Positions 61,801 through 64,000 of a stretch of DNA of 64,000 nucleotides are shown here, in pieces (within the stretch, counting starts at the first letter, position 1; each line of letters starts with the position of its first letter). The notes beneath the pieces were generated by a model. The model did not search any database, had not been told where the DNA came from, and worked only from the letters and a program-made list of their open reading frames with translations. The position numbers were made by a program, and so were the translations under genes. The DNA comes from Setophaga petechia (lineage: Eukaryota > Chordata > Aves > Passeriformes > Parulidae): assembly GCA_024362935.1 (NCBI GenBank), contig JANCRA010000014.1, positions 7,643,258 to 7,707,257 of the forward strand. Reading direction: 5' to 3'.

Positions 61801-63953
61801 GTTTCTACACGATGTAATCAGGTGTGAAAGACATTCATAGCTACACTAATAACTGTCCCCCCAAGTGTGTTCACACTTTCAGCTATGTTTGGCTTTTGCC
61901 TCCTTTACAGAGACCTATTCAAAGATGGTCCCAGGCAGAAAGACAGGTGCCCCAAAACTTTCCGTGCAATAGCCAATTTTATCTATCTGCCAACCCTGTA
62001 ATAACTCTGACAATCTTCAGAGTTGTTTACACAAGTTACCAAAGACGTGAAAAACCTAATGCAGTTAGAACTGTGTCAGATGGGTGCAGTTAAGTGTTCA
62101 TAAGTCCCAAGCAGAATAGAAGCTCCCAACTATTTTAAGTCTTGTTGCAAGTCATTAACAGAAATTATGTTTCTGTAATTGTCTTTATAATTACAGCCTC
62201 AAGAAGACATTTCAACTTGACCTCAAAGCAATTGGGTAGTCTGATGATGAAAAATGTCTTCTCTCTACAGAAGTGTTGGCCATACTTGAAAAGGTTACAT
62301 GTTTTAAATCAAAAATAAGGATCACAGTTTGAAAATCTGTAGTACACAAATTAAAACAGATTCTGTCTCTGTGTACTTGGTCCAGAGCAGCACCTGCCCC
62401 TCTGGGAAGGGCACAATGACACAAAGCTCACCGGCACATCTTTCTTGAAGCTGACTCCAGTTGGTCGGGTGATCGTGATGGTTTTTGCAACGGTGGTGGT
62501 GGTTGAGGTGGTCACTATAGTGCTGACTTGGCCAGCAAGAGGAGCTTTTGCTGGAACCTGGGCCTGGGCCTGAGCCTGGGCAAGTGCAATACTTCCAGGG
62601 GTGGTGATTGAACCCTGCATCTTCACAGGAGGATCTCTGGATTGCTGTCCATATTCTATGTACTAAAATAGTGAGAACAAGCACATACAAAATTTCACAT
62701 GCAGCAACAGAACTACAGGCTGATTTTCAGCATGAGCAGTATAAAGGTTTGCCAACAATCATTAAAATATTTGACAGTCTTGCCATAAAGGAATCTCTAA
62801 ATACAACTGATACCCTGATAAAGCACATCCTCTCACTATGGACTTTCTTACTGCAGAGGAGCCTCAAGCTCTGCCTCTGGCCTCAACAAATTGATGTCAA
62901 GTATCACAAGACCTAACTTAATATGCTTAATATTTTACAGAGCACTACCTAAAAAACTCCATCCCTATCCCTCCAAGCCTAGAACAGCAGAACAAAAGAG
63001 GAGAAAGAGCCTAAGAACAATGTGTGAATATCAAGAAGCAGGCTAAAAAGCAGGTAAGAAGTCTTCTGCAAGGACTCTGCAGCTAACCATTAATAAGCAA
63101 AACCACAGTTCAGAAATAGCAAAATTTTAGATATTACATCTTCTGAAATAGTCCCATAGAAGTAAATTAGTTTCTTCCCCACTGCTATACACTTCCCCAG
63201 AAACTGGAAACATAAGACTGCCATGTAAGGGGTACAGTCTGAAAGCTGTTAGTGAAACCAAGACTGCTACTGGACTTTGCAGCTTTGGGTGTGAGCCTCT
63301 GCCTTAATGTTAGAGCCAAACATTTTTCCTTATTTAGCTCATGCTCTTAAGCTCTGCCACTGAGACCAGTTTTTCTGTATTCCTACCAATAAAAGCACAT
63401 TCAAGGCAGACCCATAAGATGAACACTGTTTTGGACAACAAGGTATTCCCATGGCTCTCAGACCTTCAGGAAAGAAATTTTTCTGGGATAACTTTATCAG
63501 GTCTAAATATAAAACTGTATAAATCCAGCTGAATGACCTCTATTTTACACTAAAACTCCAAATCTTTAAGGGACTGGAATATGAATACACTGAGGCACTT
63601 TAAAACCTTCATGCATGCATTGGTTGATTATGCAGTTATATTCAGGTAGCTGTTTCAACACAAACAACCCCAAGAGATTCATGGAGGCAGAAAAGGCACC
63701 TTCACCTGCCTACTCTACCCCAGAGCAAAACCTTTAAGAAAAGGCATTTGATTCTGTGGATGTAACATGGTCTAAAATCGCCACAGATGAGACTGCTTTT
63801 CCAAAGGAAAACAGAAATTTGCTCTAAAGAATTTAACATCATAGAAAATTAGTGCTGCTTACAGACACACTCACCTCCTGTAAATGATGTGGGAACTGTA
63901 TAAAGTGACTAATAGAAGCCAAGTGCTGACAATACTGGGGATAGTCCTTCAAT
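40818..63953 (-). CDS. CNOT1: CCR4-NOT transcription complex subunit 1, last 28 coding exons
   Basis: CNOT1 is the scaffold of the CCR4-NOT deadenylase, which shortens mRNA poly(A) tails. Exons 5' to 3': 63875-63953, 62432-62662, 61075-61215, 60220-60399, 59045-59161, 58535-58645, 57858-57935, 57362-57539, 56742-56872, 56094-56390, 54484-54624, 54287-54391, 53629-53748, 52741-52932, 50885-51027, 50179-50287, 49919-50088, 48588-48819, 46285-46533, 45546-45709, 45154-45271, 44578-44679, 44157-44330, 43445-43594, 42503-42683, 41266-41398, 41028-41162 and 40818-40896. Every junction keeps phase. The translation follows vertebrate CNOT1 nearly without change, from [17 protein letters not shown] to the end MEGTGAS. 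That is about 1,412 of roughly 2,376 residues; the rest lies beyond the right edge. One donor is GC rather than GT (at 61074-61073). It converges on SETD6. Confidence 0.97.
41411..41736. repeat. CNOT1: 22-bp minisatellite with 44-bp higher-order period in a CNOT1 intron
   Basis: About 15 units built from two alternating 22-mers, CCCTGAGCACACCCACTGCCT-like and CCCTGAGCACACACCCACTGCT-like (plus strand), form a 44-bp higher-order repeat for the first several copies. Later copies are more varied (TTGCACACACAC and CCTACACTGCT variants). The array ends 12 bases from the splice acceptor of the exon at 41266-41398. Confidence 0.95.
41988..42471 (-). mobile_element. CR1 LINE 3' fragment, about 480 bp
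   Basis: The reverse complement of a CR1 tail is seen on the plus strand. It starts AGAGGATCATCAAGGTTGGA, then GGGCAGCCTAATCCAGT and AACACTAAACAAACCCAG, and extends to CACTGGACACATCCCAGTA and beyond. It is the longest CR1 copy in the window and lies in the CNOT1 intron, about 30 bases from the exon at 42503-42683, in the same orientation as CNOT1. Confidence 0.92.
42861..42909. repeat. AT/GT microsatellite
   Basis: Alternating TA and TG/CA dinucleotides over about 49 bases in a CNOT1 intron. It is an interrupted array with ATGTGTGTAT in the middle and is probably polymorphic. Confidence 0.85.
46534..48587 (-). other. CNOT1: CNOT1 intron with clustered inverted repeats
   Basis: This 2.05 kb intron has donor GTAGAG and acceptor TGGTTAG. 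Two strong hairpins occur close together: 47977-47996 (7-bp stem TGAGGGG/CCCCTCA, 6-base loop) and 48057-48081 (10-bp stem GTCCTTTAAC/GTTAAAAGGAC with one bulge, 4-base loop). Mammalian CNOT1 introns host H/ACA snoRNAs (SNORA46, SNORA50A), so an intronic RNA is possible, but I could not recognise one with confidence. The region 46,990-47,760 is plain AT-rich sequence. Confidence 0.5.
48820..49918 (-). other. CNOT1: CNOT1 intron, 1.1 kb
   Basis: Donor GTGAGG at the exon ending in GAAGG, acceptor GCATTAG. No repeat family or RNA was recognised. Confidence 0.85.
51028..52740 (-). other. CNOT1: CNOT1 intron, 1.7 kb
   Basis: Donor GTGAGT, acceptor ATTCTAG. There is no recognisable gene or repeat inside. 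Open frames at 51128-51433 and 51561-51970 have no family resemblance. Confidence 0.85.
52933..52938 (-). other. CNOT1: NAGNAG tandem acceptor in CNOT1
   Basis: The minus strand reads AAGCAG immediately before the exon 52741-52932. Use of the distal CAG gives ...PMK-QAWATDD, as in the common vertebrate protein. Use of the proximal AAG adds one glutamine ([11 protein letters not shown]). Both are in frame. Confidence 0.7.
53019..53284 (-). mobile_element. CR1 LINE 3' fragment
   Basis: The plus strand shows AATCACAGAATGGTTTGGGC, then ATGCTCAAAGCCACACCCAA, TTCCAGAGCCTCACCACCC and CATCTAATCTAAACCTCTTT. This is the reverse complement of a CR1 tail, about 265 bases, in a CNOT1 intron and in the sense orientation of the host gene. 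Confidence 0.94.
53660..56810 (-). other. CNOT1: CNOT1 CNOT9-binding domain exons (DUF3819)
   Basis: These exons encode the helical CNOT9-binding region (about residues 1351-1588 of human). CNOT9 carries tryptophan pockets that receive the GW182/TNRC6 proteins of the miRNA machinery. Diagnostic segments are [38 protein letters not shown] and [19 protein letters not shown]. It follows a Thr/Pro-rich linker (PPITTT, then [13 protein letters not shown]). Confidence 0.82.
54625..56093 (-). other. CNOT1: CNOT1 intron, 1.5 kb
   Basis: Donor GTAAGA, acceptor TTCAATAG. It contains no recognisable gene or repeat family. Confidence 0.85.
59162..60219 (-). other. CNOT1: CNOT1 intron, 1.06 kb
   Basis: Donor GTGAGT, acceptor TTTGTTAG. 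No repeat family or RNA was recognised. Confidence 0.85.
61073..61074 (-). other. CNOT1: Non-canonical GC donor in CNOT1
   Basis: The exon 61075-61215 ends ...ACACAGAAG and the intron begins GCAAGTATG. The only phase-correct join to the next exon (VEELKETV, acceptor GAGCACAG at 60400) uses this GC donor. The rest of the site (AG before, AAGT after) is the strict consensus that GC-AG introns require. Confidence 0.85.
61216..62431 (-). other. CNOT1: CNOT1 intron, 1.2 kb
   Basis: Donor GTGAGC, acceptor CTTCCAG. I see nothing recognisable inside. Confidence 0.85.
62663..63874 (-). other. CNOT1: CNOT1 intron, 1.2 kb
   Basis: Donor GTGAGT after ...HHLQE, acceptor TATTTTAG before YIEYGQQS. No gene or repeat family was recognised. 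Right of 63,953 a further intron begins (acceptor TTCTTACAG) and runs off the window. Confidence 0.85.
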
Positions 63954-64000
63954 CTGTAAGAAAAAACACGCATTAGTCAGAAGCATAAGCCCACATCACA

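Overview
The window is vertebrate nuclear DNA and almost certainly avian. It has long genes split by short introns, CR1 LINE 3' fragments, GC-rich promoters, G- and C-rich minisatellites and one old retroviral fragment. No bacterial or phage features are present. Genes were recognised by matching translated exons to remembered vertebrate protein families and by following splice phase from exon to exon; no search was run.

Layout. (1) 1-20,370: the 5' end of ATP6V0D1 (V-ATPase V0 subunit d1) on the minus strand. Coding exon 1 (20,178-20,307) and exon 2 (11,684-11,855) are separated by an 8.3 kb intron, and the next intron runs off the left edge. Two CLEAR-like CACGTG sites lie just upstream of the start. 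(2) 21,450-23,790: AGRP (agouti-related protein) on the minus strand, with three coding exons, an AATAAA signal, and a probable TATA box plus non-coding first exon. (3) 25,490-30,940: a plus-strand paralogue of the kinase SNRK, with five coding exons (638 codons before the stop), a CpG-rich promoter region with a palindromic CRE, and a roughly 40-bp minisatellite just upstream of the coding start. (4) 31,561-31,633: a tRNA-Lys(UUU) gene on the minus strand. (5) 32,764-36,182: SETD6 (protein-lysine methyltransferase) on the plus strand, nine exons, complete. (6) 37,530-39,030: a decayed class I-like endogenous retrovirus fragment (gag-like, protease-like and part of RT). (7) 39,815-63,953: the 3' UTR and the last 28 coding exons of CNOT1, scaffold of the CCR4-NOT deadenylase, on the minus strand. 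These encode about the C-terminal 1,412 residues; the 5' part lies beyond the right edge.

Relations. SETD6 and CNOT1 converge tail to tail, as in human 16q21. ATP6V0D1 and AGRP are in the same order and orientation as in human 16q22. In human these pairs are about 9 Mb apart; here they lie within about 10 kb of each other, with the SNRK paralogue and a tRNA gene between them. The genes do not form one pathway: they cover vesicle acidification, melanocortin antagonism, AMPK-related kinase signalling, lysine methylation and mRNA deadenylation.

Main points of interest: the SNRK paralogue; a 22/44-bp minisatellite in CNOT1 that sits against a splice acceptor and is open in frame with the exon; a GC-AG intron and a NAGNAG acceptor in CNOT1; the paired E-boxes upstream of ATP6V0D1 and of SETD6; a SETD6 stop codon embedded in AATAAA; and palindromic homeodomain-type sites in the SNRK-SETD6 intergenic region. 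I did not find evidence for a wholly new biological system.
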